Assembly: GCF_047425865.1 (NCBI RefSeq)
Contig: NZ_CP179735.1
Direction: 5' to 3' (one strand)
DNA length: 64,000 nt
Source: Macrococcoides equi
GTDB lineage: Bacteria > Bacillota > Bacilli > Staphylococcales > Staphylococcaceae
The position numbers were made by a program, and so were the translations under genes. The notes beneath the pieces are model-generated. The model did not search any database and was not told the DNA's origin. It was given only the letters and a program-made list of their open reading frames with translations. Positions 63,427 to 64,000 of this stretch are shown here, one piece after another; the stretch's first letter is position 1; each line of letters starts with the position of its first letter.

Positions 63427-64000
63427 TATGATACACCTAACTTTCTTACTAAATAGATAAAGAACGGCACACCAATAATTGATACAACAGCACCTACAGG
63501 TGATTCGCCCATAATACGCGCTAATATATCAGCACCCACTAAAAAGATACCACCTAATAGGGTTGTGACAGGGAGTAATTTTTTATAGTCGACTCCAACT
63601 AAAATACGAGCAATATGGGGTATCATCAAACCGACAAATGCAAGTGTACCTGCCATTGCAACTGCAACGCCCGCTAAAATCATCGTGAGCAGAGAAAAAA
63701 TAATTCTGATCAAATTAATATTGATCCCTAATCCTTGCGCCATTTCATCACCTAAAGATAGGATGGTCAGTTGATGACCAATTAAAAATAATATAATTAA
63801 AGCAATAATAATCACCGGTGTTGCGTACTGTAACTGTTGCCACGTCGTCCCTGCAACACCACCACTTGACCACAGGATTGCATTTTGATTGGTCTTAAAG
63901 TATAAAGAAATACCTTGTGCTAATGCCAGCAATAAACTACTGACAGCAGCACCCGCAAGGATAATACGCATTGTATTAAATCCACCCTTTTTACTTAAAC
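63426..64000 (-). CDS. FecCD-family siderophore permease, partial (5' end outside window)
   Basis: The C-terminal 191 codons of a second permease. The frame stays open to the right edge (LSKKGGFNTMRIILAGAAVS at the edge), so the ATG at 63971 is internal. AGTLAFVGLMIPHIARILVG matches the ATPase-contact motif of the downstream partner. Together they look like a two-gene pair such as fhuB-fhuG or sirB-sirC. The binding protein and ATPase, and any Fur box, must lie outside. Confidence 0.88.
   Translation of the reverse strand, partial: LSKKGGFNTMRIILAGAAVSSLLLALAQGISLYFKTNQNAILWSSGGVAGTTWQQLQYATPVIIIALIILFLIGHQLTILSLGDEMAQGLGININLIRIIFSLLTMILAGVAVAMAGTLAFVGLMIPHIARILVGVDYKKLLPVTTLLGGIFLVGADILARIMGESPVGAVVSIIGVPFFIYLVRKLGVS

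Overview
The window is low-GC Firmicutes chromosome, almost certainly from the family Staphylococcaceae. The ribosomal proteins are staphylococcal in type. FemX (FmhB), the enzyme that starts the glycine interpeptide bridge, is present, and the order rpsJ, purine permease, topB is the one I know from staphylococci. A tyrosine integrase beside the 3' end of rpsI is, from memory, the hallmark of Macrococcus islands such as McRI-mecD, so Macrococcus/Macrococcoides is my best guess at genus. That is an inference, not something the sequence proves.

Region 1 (1 to about 12.6 kb) is an AT-rich integrated element whose left end lies outside the window. It is laid out like a phage-inducible island (PICI/SaPI). 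An integrase and a Cro/CI-type repressor read rightward. A divergent promoter drives an excisionase-like gene, a VapE-type replication helicase, an iteron- and hairpin-rich intergenic region that is probably the replication origin, and then five small genes. No terminase or capsid-interference genes are visible. The distal part instead carries likely defence cargo: a single-chain Type IIG restriction-modification enzyme and a YobI-type membrane P-loop NTPase broken by a one-base frameshift. A HIT-family hydrolase and a small basic protein sit between the integrase and the rpsI attachment site.

Region 2 (12.6 to 31.5 kb, all minus strand) is the core translation locus. It starts at a promoter and S10 leader near 31.5 kb and runs through the S10, spc and alpha operons (rpsJ to rplQ), including secY, adk, a small KOW protein, infA and rpoA. 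It is followed by the ECF vitamin-transporter module (ecfA1, ecfA2, ecfT), truA, and rplM-rpsI with its own promoter and L13 leader.

Region 3 (31.5 to 64 kb) is ordinary chromosome. It holds purine and dicarboxylate permeases, a NERD protein, topB, HAD, GNAT and phosphoesterase enzymes, a Cys-tRNA(Pro) deacylase, and a NorA-like MFS pump. An aminotransferase sits under a clear SAM-I riboswitch. Further on are an RND pump, a beta-hydroxyacid dehydrogenase, proC, femX and the lutABC lactate-utilisation operon with lutR and a matching LutR-type operator. The region ends with a large secreted multidomain nuclease, a GH13 alpha-glucosidase, a dynamin/IRG-like GTPase and two siderophore permeases, the second cut by the right edge. 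Most convergent gene pairs are separated by clean bidirectional terminators. No rRNA, tRNA, IS element or CRISPR array was recognised.
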